Source of the DNA: Macrolepiota albuminosa
Lineage: Eukaryota > Basidiomycota > Agaricomycetes > Agaricales > Agaricaceae
DNA length: 64,000 nt
Assembly: GCA_027475525.1 (NCBI GenBank)
Contig: JAMWFC010000090.1
Coordinates: 1,426,001-1,490,000, forward strand
Direction: 5' to 3'
Made by a program: the position numbers and the translations under genes. The notes beneath the pieces are model-generated. The model saw only the letters and a program-made list of their open reading frames with translations, was not told the DNA's origin and did no database searches. This document shows, one piece after another, positions 31,908 to 43,677 of the stretch; the stretch's first letter is position 1; each line of letters begins with the position of its first letter.

Positions 31908-32681
31908 TGTTGCAACCTCCTCATCTAGGACTACCCTGGGATATCCCAGGAACCCCATCCAGAACTCCCTTGCCAACCCCACGATACAACTCCTGCCATC
32001 ACAACTGCCAGAACTGTTATCATATGCATCAAACCCCACCATCACGCATGTGTCCTGATAGCCCCACATCATGGACCCTGGGACCACCTGCTGGCATGGC
32101 TGTTACCCTGCAATCAACAATCAGATCATGCCAATCACTCTGGCTATCATGCATCACACATCATGGCCTTTTCTTCATGCCAATTGATCATGCACTCCAT
32201 ATGTGTGATCTCCAATATACAATCTCCCTCTATTCATCACTGCCCATTTACTCCTGGAACCACTCCAGACATCCCAGAACCCCTCAAGAATCTGGAGTGA
32301 CCCCTGCATGTACTTAAAGAGTAGCTACCCACTTGTAGTACTTGAGTCTTGATATTACACTAATTGTTTGCATGCCCTTTGATTGACTGGTATGCATTGA
32401 CTGATATTCATGCTCTTGAGATTGGTATGCACTTTGCAACTTTAAGTTTATTAACCCCAGTCTCATCTTAGAACCTCCAGTTCTTGACTTGACCTCAATT
32501 TCATAACTTTTTGACTTCCCCTGATTCCTGGACTAAATCTCTTAACCTGGGAAATCCCTTGTTTGTGTTTTGAATCCCAGAGCATAGTCTAGAGTTCCAG
32601 ATACCCAAGTACATGTAGATCAAGTCCACCTCATAAGGGTGCTGCTTTCCTGGAAAGCTTCCAACTCAGCAGAATCTGACA
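31908..32681 (+). repeat. Old solo LTR of the GypB family, CpG-depleted
   Basis: Aligns by eye along its whole length with the reverse complement of the GypB LTR: TGTTGCAACCTCC against TGTCACGACCCCTCC at one end, CTCAGCAGAATCTGACA against CTCAGCGGAACCTGACA at the other. Flanks are GGTGA (31903-31907) and GGTAA (32682-32686), a target duplication with one mismatch. I see only two CpG dinucleotides in 774 bp, while the young copies are full of them. Lies at the decayed end of the KDZ region. Confidence 0.8.
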
Positions 32682-33287
32682 GGTAAAGGTGGTCAGTAAG
32701 GGATATGTGGTAAGGAGGGTGTGCTAAAGACAAAGTGCACCTATATGAAAGAGGGAAGCAGATATGAGTGGAGTGCAACAAGCAATGCAGCAAGAAAATG
32801 AGAGGCTTAGCAATGTCTAAGCTGTGTGTTGCCTGCTGTAGGTGCAAGGCACATAGGGTCTGTAAACATAACTGCAGCAAGCAGGCTAGAGGTACTTAGA
32901 TATTTGATGACTATGAACTTAGTGCAAATGAAATCTGAACCATGAGGTAAACTAAGAGGTAAACAGGGTACTTTGTTCTGTGATAACTAGTGACAATGAT
33001 AAGTATCTATAGTGAAAATAAGTTCCCTGTCACCATTTGGCTTAAGGGTTGTCAAGGAGCAGTGAACTGCAAGGAATGTAATTAGCCATCATGCATTAAA
33101 CTAAATACTAAGAAATGAAACAAGAAAGCTGTCTGTTTGACTGAGAGAGGGGCACCAAGAGGCATCAGGTCCCAGAGTAAACATCAAGCCATCTGCCATG
33201 AGTAAATTGCATTATTTGTAATTTGTAAGTGCTGTCATTGGCTAGCTGTGCCATGTGCTGATTGATGCCACCTGTTATTCCAGCTGC
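32682..33287. other. No gene recognised
   Basis: AT-rich decayed sequence. A short minus frame (32620-32880) overlaps the LTR end. A plus frame near 32815 reads CVACCRCKAHRVCKHNC but is only about 28 residues long and has no support as a gene. Confidence 0.4.
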
Positions 33288-33443
33288 TGCCAGTGCTATT
33301 ACTGATTGGATCTGTTGCTTGCTGTGCATGGTCATCAGGTAAGGCCCAGAATAGATAAATCATATGCCAGTGCTATTACTGATTGGATCTGTTGCTTGCT
33401 GTGCATGGTCATCAGGTAAGGCCCAGAATAGATAAATCATATG
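33288..33443. repeat. 77-bp tandem duplication beside the LINE fragment
   Basis: 33288-33366 and 33365-33443 are identical with period 77 (79 bp identical). Lies just before the LINE reverse transcriptase fragment. Confidence 0.9.
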
Positions 33444-33723
33444 TGCCAAGTTTGGCATGTGTGCAGCAAGATATCCAGAGCCAATGCCAAGCCTGCTGTT
33501 GATGCACTCAGTCTGTGTGGAGTTCTATCAATGTTGCTGTCTGGTTTGATTCTTCTTTCTCTTATCATCTGTTGCCTGTACTCTAGTGTGCCTATCAGAA
33601 TTACTTCAGTTTTATCTGCATTGAAGTTTGCACTAGATGCTATATACCAGTCATCTAGGATCAGGCTTAAGTCATCAAAGTTGTCATCCTCAGACAAGAA
33701 GGTTGTTGTATCATCAGTAAAGA
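33437..33723 (-). pseudogene. LINE reverse transcriptase, downstream piece
   Basis: Minus strand from 33723: TTT ACT GAT GAT reads FTDDTTTFLSEDDNFDDL, the catalytic FADD box of a non-LTR reverse transcriptase (here FTDD), followed by DDWYIASSANFNADKTEVIL, typical of the RT after the active site. The upstream half lies at 43678-44054. The two halves were separated by the Helitron array, whose end is at 33724. Later sequence degenerates by 33437. Confidence 0.82.
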
Positions 33724-33795
33724 CGAGCTACGATTCGTGCCTTTGGCACGAATTTTGTAGCTCGTTGGGGGCTTCGCCCCCAAACCCCCCCCAAC
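33724..33795 (-). other. Helitron 3' terminal double hairpin (unit A)
   Basis: Plus-strand GAGCTAC, TTCGTGCC, loop, GGCACGAA, GTAGCTC forms a nested stem; next to it TTGGGGGC-TTC-GCCCCCAA forms a second stem followed by a C8 run. In Helitrons a subterminal hairpin signals replication end. Same structure at 35698-35770, and a degraded one at 43012-43075. Confidence 0.75.
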
Positions 33796-33812
33796 TAGGC
33801 CTCCACCCTAAC

Positions 33813-35259
33813 TCACTTCGTTCGGTTAAGGCCTCCGCATTTCACAACTCAGTGCTTATTCCCGGCCTCAACCTCACTTCGTTCGGTTAAGGCCTCCGCA
33901 TTTCACAACTCAGTGCTTATTCCCGGCCTCAACCTCACTTCGTTCGGTTAAGGCCTCCGCATTTCACAACTCAGTGCTTATTCCCGGCCTCAACCTCACT
34001 TCGTTCGGTTAAGGCCTCCGCATTTCACAACTCAGTGCTTATTCCCGGCCTCAACCTCACTTCGTTCGGTTAAGGCCTCCGCATTTCACAACTCAGTGCT
34101 TATTCCCGGCCTCAACCTCACTTCGTTCGGTTAAGGCCTCCGCATTTCACAACTCAGTGCTTATTCCCGGCCTCAACCTCACTTCGTTCGGTTAAGGCCT
34201 CCGCATTTCACAACTCAGTGCTTATTCCCGGCCTCAACCTCACTTCGTTCGGTTAAGGCCTCCGCATTTCACAACTCAGTGCTTATTCCCGGCCTCAACC
34301 TCACTTCGTTCGGTTAAGGCCTCCGCATTTCACAACTCAGTGCTTATTCCCGGCCTCAACCTCACTTCGTTCGGTTAAGGCCTCCGCATTTCACAACTCA
34401 GTGCTTATTCCCGGCCTCAACCTCACTTCGTTCGGTTAAGGCCTCCGCATTTCACAACTCAGTGCTTATTCCCGGCCTCAACCTCACTTCGTTCGGTTAA
34501 GGCCTCCGCATTTCACAACTCAGTGCTTATTCCCGGCCTCAACCTCACTTCGTTCGGTTAAGGCCTCCGCATTTCACAACTCAGTGCTTATTCCCGGCCT
34601 CAACCTCACTTCGTTCGGTTAAGGCCTCCGCATTTCACAACTCAGTGCTTATTCCCGGCCTCAACCTCACTTCGTTCGGTTAAGGCCTCCGCATTTCACA
34701 ACTCAGTGCTTATTCCCGGCCTCAACCTCACTTCGTTCGGTTAAGGCCTCCGCATTTCACAACTCAGTGCTTATTCCCGGCCTCAACCTCACTTCGTTCG
34801 GTTAAGGCCTCCGCATTTCACAACTCAGTGCTTATTCCCGGCCTCAACCTCACTTCGTTCGGTTAAGGCCTCCGCATTTCACAACTCAGTGCTTATTCCC
34901 GGCCTCAACCTCACTTCGTTCGGTTAAGGCCTCCGCATTTCACAACTCAGTGCTTATTCCCGGCCTCAACCTCACTTCGTTCGGTTAAGGCCTCCGCATT
35001 TCACAACTCAGTGCTTATTCCCGGCCTCAACCTCACTTCGTTCGGTTAAGGCCTCCGCATTTCACAACTCAGTGCTTATTCCCGGCCTCAACCTCACTTC
35101 GTTCGGTTAAGGCCTCCGCATTTCACAACTCAGTGCTTATTCCCGGCCTCAACCTCACTTCGTTCGGTTAAGGCCTCCGCATTTCACAACTCAGTGCTTA
35201 TTCCCGGCCTCAACCTCACTTCGTTCGGTTAAGGCCTCCGCATTTCACAACTCAGTGCT
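33813..35259. repeat. 61-bp tandem repeat, about 24 near-identical copies
   Basis: The period is 61, seen as a one-base shift per 60-base line. Each unit contains GGCCTCAACC and GGTTAAGGCC, an inverted pair with one mismatch around TCACTTCGTTC, so each can form a hairpin. I see no differences between internal copies. Units B and C have only one to three related, diverged copies near the same place. No spacers, so not a CRISPR array. Confidence 0.95.
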
Positions 35260-36258
35260 CTTTCCACAACTCTCAAAGCATTATTGTAAGCTAAATTGAA
35301 TTTTTCTTGAATTTTTCGGATTTTATTCAGCATTTATAAATCTTGAAAAAGATAAAAATCAGTATATTAGTAGCCTTTGAATTTTTCCTGATTTTCTGGT
35401 GATTTTCCTAGAATTATTTGAGCATTTTCTACTAACATCTCCTGAAAAACAGAGCAATGAATTTTTCTTGAATTTTTCAGATTTCTTTAAGCATTGAAGA
35501 ACCTCAAAAAATTCACAATCAGTGTATCAGTAGCCTCTGAATTTTTCCTGATTTTTTGGTTATTTTTCTTCAAATTTCTAAGCATTTTATACATACATCT
35601 ACCAAAAAACAAACGAAAAAGGCAATTCTTTGTCAGCCTTAGTCAGAACTGACTAAGCACATCATTCCCATGAAACGGTTGTCCCATTCTATATAGACGA
35701 GCTACGATTTGTGCCTTCGGCACGAATTTCGTAGCTCGTTGGGGGCTTCGCCCCCAAACCCCCCCCAACTAAGCCTCCACCCTAACCTCACTTCGTTCGG
35801 TTAGGGCTCCAAGTATGTATAAGTAACTTAGCCTCCACCCCAACCTCACTTCGTTCGGTTAGGGCTCCAAGTATGTATATAAATAATTCAGTCTCCACCC
35901 CAACCTCACTTCGTTCGGTTAGGGGTTCCAAATATGTATCTTAGTAACTCAGCTTCTATCATGATCTTACTTTCATTATGTCTTACTGATTCCAGCATAA
36001 GTTGTTAACAAATAGAGAGTTTCACATTTATCAAGAAATGATGCTACAAATCCAAGTTATATATATTCTATTAGTACAGTATTAACAAATATCAAGTCAA
36101 ATGCTAAAATATAAAAGTTAGTAATAAGTAGGTAATTAAACATCACACTCACATTTGTAAACCCAAGAAACAATGCTATAATTCCAAGTTATATGTACAG
36201 TATCAAGTTAGATGCTAAAATATAAAGTTAGTAATAAGTAGTTAATTAACAATCACAC

Positions 36259-39200
36259 TTACATTTGTAAACCATTGAGAACTTCTTGATATACAATATT
36301 TGCAGTTGTTTTTGATGTATTTTCTTCTGATAAAATCACCTTGATACGATCTCCTGATGTGCATCGAGAAAGTGCAACATAAAGTTGGCCATGTGTAAAA
36401 ACAGGTGATCGAAGGTCCAATCCAACATGCTTGACTGATTGCCCTTGAGACTTGTTAATAGTCATAGCAAAGGCCAATCAAATTGGAAACTGTCTCCTGC
36501 GTAATGGTATGGGCAAATCCTCTTCAGAGGCATCTAGATTGATCCTTGGAATCAAAACAGTTGAATCTGCAAACTTGGCATCTCCACTGATAATATGACA
36601 TCTGAGGACTCTGGTGCTGATATGAGTGACAATCATTCTTGTTCCATTGCAAAGTCCTTTGGTTGTGTCCAGATTCCTGAGGAGCATGACAGGAACTCCA
36701 ATCTTCAAAGCCAGTTTAGCCAAAGGCAAACTACTGGCTTTCAAAGAGTTGAGATATTCCACAGGATATAAGGCAAGGCCATCAGGATTCCTGTTATCAG
36801 AGAGAACAGAATCTGCACTCTGTAAAATCCTTTCTTCCCCTGGATACCTCTCTAGAACTTCTGCATTGATCTCCTCTATATCAGAGTTCTTGCCAGAGAG
36901 AATAGTCTGGTCCAGATAATACTGATCATTTTGAGGATGACCAATATCAGGATATGTGGAAGAAATCAATCCAGTGATAGAATTGTCATCACAGATCATC
37001 CTTTCAGGCAGTTTGACTGTTTCTCCAGGTCCTAGATTTTTCCCTGCACCAACATCCAACAACCAAGCTGCATGAGCAATATTGTCTACAGTCTGCTCCA
37101 ACCGCATATTTTGGACCAAGTAATGGACTTGAATATTATCCCAAAGTCGGCCCCTTTTGAGTGAAGCAGCAATCATCTGCTGCCTGAGTCCATGTGGAAC
37201 CACTGGAAGAGTTTGCCTAAAGTCCCCTCCAAAAACCACAGTGACTCCACCAAAGGAAATGTCATTATTGAAGATGTCTCTGAAGCCACGATCGACAGAG
37301 TCAATGGCATTTTTGTGTTGCATTGGAACTTCATCCCAAATAACAACTTTGGTGCGAAGTATGAGCTGTGATAACTGGGTTCCTCTCTTGATATTGGCAA
37401 TGGATGTGTCAAGAGCAGGAATGGGAATTTTGAATCTTGAATGAGCTGTTCTACCCCCTTCCAACAATAAGGCAGCAATGCCAGATGATGCTACATATAA
37501 TGCCACATCTCCATGGGAACGAACTGCAGCAGCCAGAGTATTGCAGACAAAGGTTTTGCCACATCCTCCAGCACTGTGAATGAATAGCATCCTGCCCAAA
37601 TTGTTGTTCACTGAGTTTATGACAGCATTGAAAGTCTCCAGTTGTTCCACATTGAACTTGGCCTTGTTTTCCTCCACTCTTTGCTTGAGGTCCTCAACAT
37701 CATAATTAGTTTCATCTTCCAAAAGTCTATTGCCTAGAAGAATGATCAGTATTCAAGTCAATCTCTTATGCAAATGCCAATTACCTGGAACTATATTCCA
37801 ATTCTGTTGAGCCTCTGGCATGTTGGGAAAGTCTTTCAGAGTTTTCCCAAAATTCATCAAAGTGTCATTGATGAGATAAAGGCCATAGTCATAGACATCT
37901 TCATTGGTAAAGACTCAGTCCCTGTATTGCCTAGTATGTTCCAATCTATGTCAAAGATCATCACAGATAGAATGTTTGAATTCGTCCCATAGAGCCTCAG
38001 GAGTGGCAGGAGCACAGTGGAATAGAATAGTGCAAAACAGCTGCCTGAGAGCTGATCCTAGTTGGATTGGAGCAGCTTCAGTGAGACACTGCCTCCATTC
38101 TGCATCATCCTCCAAAAGACCTAGAGCCTTGCAAGCTTCCTGATAAGTTGGATAGGTATGGCCATTGACTGTCCTGAGATCAGCCCATGAAGTTGCATTG
38201 GTTACAACAGTCAAGAGCATCCTGAGATAGAACCTTTCTCCCTGTCTTGGTGAAGCAAAATACATTCTTCCAATTGCTGTCCCTCTCTGCCTCTCCTTCC
38301 AACTCCGTTTAGATGCTTCATAAACAAACTTGGTTGGAAAGTTCTGATAAGTGGTGTTATTATTGGGAAACCTGGTATTGGCTTCAAACCAAGCTGTGAG
38401 TGCAGTCTTGTCTGCATTAGGTCTAGCAGCCACCACCTGTATTGGTTCATCATCTGGAAAATAGACTTCATGCTGGTTTTCCAAGTGCACAGGCAATCTG
38501 TACACTGAAGGATATTCAGCATGCATATTGAATTCAAAGATGTGCCAGCAAGCCTCAGGAGCAGAAATGTATCTGGCATCCAAGTGTTCCTTGATTTCAT
38601 CCCTCTCCTCCCTAGCAATCTCCAAAGTTGTCCTATCATGGCCCTTGTAGATGTACTTGTGAATGTATTTGATTGCATCCACTGAAGCACAGACTTCCAC
38701 ATTGATATGACATTGGAATTTGGCTGAGAGATATGGATTGTATGGGACAACATTACGATTGTCATAACAACGACCATGCTTTTCAAAAAAGCAGCCATTG
38801 TTAGGTCTGGCATATTGGGGATAGCCATCATCACCATACTGTGTAGCTTCCTGAAATTCCTTGGGATATCTCTTGGAACATTTGCCATCTACCATGCACT
38901 TGGCATTGGGAAAATCTGCTCCACATGGACCATGAACCATATTGGTAGTAACAACCTAATAACAAAGGTCAGTCACTGCATTGATAATTCAAGCAAAGCC
39001 AATACCTGATACAATTGAGGCTGAGTCACTGAATCAGGAATTTGAGCAGAAACAATAGTGTCCACATAAGCTGCGTCTTTGATCTTGTCATGATGATGGA
39101 AAAAGATCAAGATATGTATATGTGGAAGTCCCCTCTTTTGAAATTCAATGGTATGGACAGATGCCACACATTTTCCAAATAGACCATCTTTTATGTCCTT

Positions 39201-42060
39201 CAAAAGAGCATTTTTCTTGAGTTCAAATACTCTGGCAACAATATCTGGACGGTCAGAAGCTGTTTGCCTCTTTCCATTAACCATAGGTTCTTTCAACAGA
39301 GCCTCTTCAATTTCTGGCCACTTTGGATTGGCAGTCATGGTGATGAAGAGATCTGGTTTATGGAAATGTCTGCAAATAGCCATAGAGTCCTGGAATAGTT
39401 GCTGCATATGTCGTTCACTTCCAACATGAGAAGAGGGGAGGACCACACGTCGGCTTTGCCTGCGTAAATCTTCATCTCCAGTAGCCACATCGACCACTCC
39501 TTGATAGACTTCAGCCCTAATCTTCTTTTGATTCTGCCTGACCCAGTTGAGCTTTGATTGTTCTATTGATGCCCATGCATCCACAACATATTGCTGGAAC
39601 AGTCTGCTACTCCAAAGCAATGCAGCATTGGCTTCCAAAGCCCTCTGCTGCAGCCTATATGCATAATATGCAGTTTGGCTAACCTTTTTGGCTCTTTGTT
39701 CTCCTGCTGGTCCAAATTGAGATTGAATATCGGTGTGAAATCCAGGTTCTCCAGTTGGAAATATGACAGTATAGTGCAAGGGAGTATAATAGGGATGCAA
39801 ATGGCTGATTCGCTTCAATTGACCTCCATGCAGATGCAGGACTATGTCACGGTGATCTGATCGTTCTTCAGAACCATCTCCTGGTATAATTGCAGCAACT
39901 CCTTCCTGTTCATTAGGGTTGTTATAGCATCGATGGTCTCCAAAGTCAGCCCTCAGTTGAACAGAAAGCCTTTGTGGTTGGCCTTCAGGTACTTCTGTCA
40001 TAATCTGCTTTGCAAGCTTGTATAAGCCAATAAAGGGATTGACTCTATGAAGCATATCCTGCAAAGAGGCCATTATCTGAGGATCCAATCTAGGATTGCT
40101 TCCCTGACAAAAAGCCAATTGTTGATTGTGATTGTAGAAGTAGAGTTGTGCATACACAGGATGATCACCTTCAGTTGGAAGCAAAGCACCTGTCAGATGA
40201 TGGAGCTCTCCATTAATCCTAAAGCTGTATGGTCCTGGAGCATTCATAATCGCATGGTCAATTTTGACTCCCAGAGATGTAAATGCAAAGGCTGCATTGT
40301 ATTGGCGAATAGATGCTTTAAAAGCATCAGAAAGAGGATGGTGACCTTGGAGTAAGCCAAGCAGTTCTGGTGGAGCGTCTGCAAGTCTGGGCAAATCAAT
40401 CTGGCCTTGTAGACAGCACATGCCAAATTTTGTATGATGTCTAGTAGAACTGGTGAGCTTTTCAGCATCCCAGTGTAGAGCCTGACAGTGTGGATATATG
40501 ACATCCATAAGACCAAGATAATGTGCTGAGAGTTCATCTATATAAGGCTGTCTTCCTCTTGGAAGAGCATTGATGCCTTGAATATGATCAACCCTTTGTA
40601 GGATGGGAGGTGCTGGTAGATTTTGCACAGGTGGATCCACATATTCTAAGTCCTCCTCTATATTCTCAGCAGAATCATTATTAGGCTGTCTTCCTCTTAA
40701 AAGAGGATTTATAGGCTGTTGTAGGATGGGAGGATGAAAAGGAGGTTCCAGTTGCCCTGCTGTTGGATTTGGCTGCCTCCTATTGTCAACAGGATCATCC
40801 AGATCTTGAGCATCTAGATTGTTAAAGTCCTCCTGCAAATCAGCTGCATGTTCTTGTTCCCAGCCTTCTAAAATCCTTTGAGCCCTAGCCTCATTCAAAG
40901 GCCTATGTTCAGGATTGAGATCTATATCCTGTTAATCTTTCTTAGTCAATGCAACTTTTAAAAGTTGTCTTTGTCTCACCTCTAGCTGGTGTAATATCTG
41001 TAGTTGTCTTTCCTGCTCTCTGAGCTGTTGTTGCTCATGCAATACTGCTAATTCCTGTTGTTGCCTTTGTTGCTCTTGTTGCCTCTCCTCTTCTTCAGCC
41101 ATAGCAATATGTCTGAGCCATTGCTGCTCTTGCAATACTGCTAGTGCCTGCTGTTGTCTATTCTGCTCCTCAGCTGCAGCAATATGCCTTAATCTTTGCT
41201 GATCTTGCAATGCTGCTAATGTCTGTGCCTGTACAGGAGCAACCTGCTGATTGATCGGTCTTGCTCTATTATTTCTTCCAAGTGCAGGTAGAGGCAATGG
41301 TGGCATTATGAAGTTTGGTAAAGGAGGTCCATGTAAAGCAGGCATTCTAGGTATAGGATTCCGTAAAGGAGCATCCCATCCTTCAGGCAAATGAGTTTTA
41401 GGTATACTCATAGCAGTCCCACCAACTACAGGCTGATTGACTGATTCCACTCTATTATCTCTTCCATGCACAGCAGCTGATAGAGGTGCTACTATTGAAG
41501 GCACATAAGGAGCTCTATGTGCAGGAAGAGGTAGAGGTGGTATCATTCTAGGAATTGGATTTTGCAAAGGAGCATTCCATCCTTCAGGTAAATGAGTTTC
41601 AGGAATAGCCCTAGCAAATAGATCCTCAGCAACAGTTGGTGGTCTAAGAGGCCTCCTCAAAGAGCTAGAAGTATTTCCTCCAGATCCTACATCAGAGCTT
41701 GAAGCAATCTGATTATTTCCCCCAGTTCTTCTATCCCTCAAGTCTGTAGTTCCAAGTTGCACATCTTCAGATGCAAATAAATCCACAGCAACAGTTGGTC
41801 CAATAGGCCTCTCTAAAGAGCTAGAGGCAATTTGATTATTTCTTCCAATTCTCATATCCCCAGATCCCATAGCCCCAGTTCCATAATGAAGTGGTATAAC
41901 CACTGAAGTAGATCTTCTACTTCTATTTGCACGGCGCTCATCAGGATCAGTCATTTGTAACTGTTGTAGCCTGCTTTGAATCCTAGCCTGCTGTCTTTCA
42001 CCTTCAGGAGTACTGGGTTCATTATTAGAATGAGTAGTTGAAGATTGCCTGAAAGAATAG
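36259..42060 (-). pseudogene. Helitron RepHel protein (Rep endonuclease and Pif1-like helicase)
   Basis: Leftward gene with introns at 40979-40929, 39005-38956 and 37784-37734 (50-51 bp, GT-AG), and probably one before 42060. The N-terminus is Gln/Pro-rich with a low-complexity coiled coil (QQQELAVLHEQQQLREQERQ). Rep: GLPHIHILIFF (HUH-type HIH) near 39120, and AIKYIHKYIYKGHD with two tyrosines near 38660. Helicase: SAGGCGKTF (Walker A), VIWDEVPM (Walker B), VFGGDFRQTLPVV, and C-terminal INKSQGQS and [10 protein letters not shown]. In-frame TGA codons at 37951, 37915 and 36478 break DDL-HRLE, YRD-VFTNED and QFPI-LAFAMT. Arg fits the first and third. Otherwise well preserved, so recently inactivated. 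Family members nick and copy the element by rolling circle. Confidence 0.9.
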
Positions 42061-42399
42061 TTTTTTAAGCATTTTCATAGCTTAAAACTATTGAAAGACA
42101 CTTACATGATGAGTATATCAATAGCCCAAAGTTGTCCAAGTGTTACTGTAAGCTGAATAGAATTTTTCTTGATTTTTTTGAATTTTATAAGCATTTATAA
42201 AGCTCAAAAACAATAAAAGTCACTTACTACAATAGCCCAAACTTTTACTATTAGCTGAATTGAATTTTTCCTGATTTTTCTGTGATTTTTTCGAATTTTT
42301 TAAGCATTTTCTAAGCTCAAATACATTAAAAATCACTTACAATGATCAATCAATAGCTGAAAGTTGTCGAGCTATTGAATGTTTGTTAAGGATCATTGA

Positions 42400-42655
42400 T
42401 CAATCAATCAATCATTACTTACTTTGTAGTTGAGTTTGAAAATTTCGCTATAAGAATGTTTGTTAATGGTCATCAATCAATTAATCAGTCAATACTTACT
42501 TTGTAATCAAATTTCGAAGTTGTAGCTAGATCAATCATTTATTAATATCTATCAATCAATCAATCAATCAATACTTACTTTGTAATCGAGTTTCGAAGCG
42601 TTGCTATAAGAATGGTTATTAATATTTGTAAATCAATCAATCAATCAACACTTAC
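42400..42655. repeat. ATCA tetranucleotide clusters
   Basis: Four clusters of ATCAATCAATCA, spaced by similar AT-rich text with CTTACTTTGTA, near the 5' end of Helitron unit B. The clusters plus flanks look like a diverged repeat of about 70-120 bp. Confidence 0.7.
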
Positions 42656-42987
42656 TTTGTAGTGTAGTTTACTCACTACAACGTTGAAACCGTGGAAAAA
42701 TTGATGCTGTTTGGTTTAAGAACACGCGAGACATGAAAACTGGTGTCCACTAAATTGCGTTTCGGCCTCGGCCACATCCACAGACTCCGGACACCTTCCA
42801 CATGTGTCCGAGAGGTAGCATACAATGAAATATTTAATTTATTATCTAAATAATAATTTTAATCTTTTTCTTTTTCTACCTGACCAAAAAAAACAGACAA
42901 AAAAGGAAGTATGTGTCAGCCTTAGTCAGAAACTGTCAAACCTGACTAATCAGATCAATTCCCAGGCCTTGTCGCATTCTATATAGA

Positions 42988-43677
42988 TGCCAATGGCTAT
43001 GTCCACTACACAGATTTGTGCCTTCGGCACGAATTTTGTAGCTCATTGGGGGCTTCACCCCCAAACCCCCCCCAACTAAGCCTCCACCCTAACCTCACTT
43101 CATTCGGTTAGGGCTCCAAGTATGTATAGAAAACTCAGTGCTTAATCCCAGCCTCAACCTCACTTCGTTCGGTTAAGGCCTCGGCATTTCACAACTCAAT
43201 GCTCATTCCCAGCCTCAAACTCATCGTTCAGTTAAGGCAGTCCTTCCACAACTCTCAAAGTATTATTGTAAGCTAAATTGAATTTTTCTTGAATTTTTCA
43301 GATTTTATTGAGCATTTATAAATCTCCAAAAAACTAAAAATCAGTGTATCAGTAGCCTTTGAATTTTCTCTGATTTTTGAGTGATTTTCCTGGAATCTTT
43401 GAGCATTTTCTACTAACATCTTCTGAAAAACAGACCAATTGAGTTTTTCTGGAATTCTCCACATTTCCTGAGCATTTTATAAATCCCAAAAAAAACTTAA
43501 CTTGGTGCATCATTAGTTCTTGAAATTTTCCTGATTTTTCAGTGATTTTCTGGGAATTCTCTAAGCATTTCTAATACTGAAATGAGCCAACTCTTATGTT
43601 ATTTCCCTAAAAGGAAGGTTCTTGGTCAGCCTTGGTCAGCATTAGTTTTTCCCAGGCGTCATCCCATATATTATAGA
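42988..43677 (-). mobile_element. Helitron unit C, short and degraded
   Basis: 5' TCTATAATATATGGG at 43677. It shares with unit A the ACAACTCTCAAAG-TATTATTGTAAGC and GAATTTTTC-rich text and with B the AACCTCACTTC unit. Its 3' hairpin keeps GTGCCTTCGGCAC and GGGGGCTTCACCCCC, but the outer stem is lost: 42988-43012 reads TGCCAATGGCTATGTCC instead of the shared end. No coding capacity. Confidence 0.75.

Larger units (their letters stand above)
33724..35697 (-). mobile_element. Helitron unit A, non-autonomous, with minisatellite
   Basis: 5' end TCTATATAGAATGGGAC (35697 leftward). Contains only short AT-rich sequence with GAATTTTTC-type words shared with units B and C, then the 61-bp array, then the terminal hairpins (33724-33790). 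No coding capacity. Presumably moved by RepHel from a unit like B. Confidence 0.8.
35698..42987 (-). mobile_element. Helitron unit B carrying RepHel
   Basis: 7.3 kb from TCTATATAGAATGCGAC (42987) to GTAGCTCG (35698). It encodes Rep and helicase on the minus strand. Three short copies of an AACCTCACTTCGTTCGGTT unit lie inside the 3' end (35780-35930). 5' subterminal sequence has many ATCAATCA units (about 42400-42655). Confidence 0.85.
33724..43677 (-). mobile_element. Array of three head-to-tail Helitron units inserted in a LINE
   Basis: Reading the minus strand, the array begins TCTATAATATATGGG at 43677 and ends GTAGCTCG at 33724. The LINE flanks AATA and TCTTTACTG join at an A/T dinucleotide, the classical Helitron target, restoring KLIANIFTDDTT. 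Units: C (43677-42988), autonomous B (42987-35698), A (35697-33724). B and A start TCTATATAGAATG and end in the same double hairpin plus CTCG. B ends and A begins with no base between. No target duplication, as expected for Helitrons. Confidence 0.88.

Noticed and set aside
32780..32900. Cys-rich CVACCRCKAHRVCKHNC peptide as a Zn-cluster regulator
   Set aside because: Only about 28 residues, spacing does not fit Zn2Cys6, surrounded by stops.
33813..35259. Possible CRISPR-like array
   Set aside because: Contiguous 61-bp units without spacers, in a eukaryotic transposon context; a plain minisatellite.
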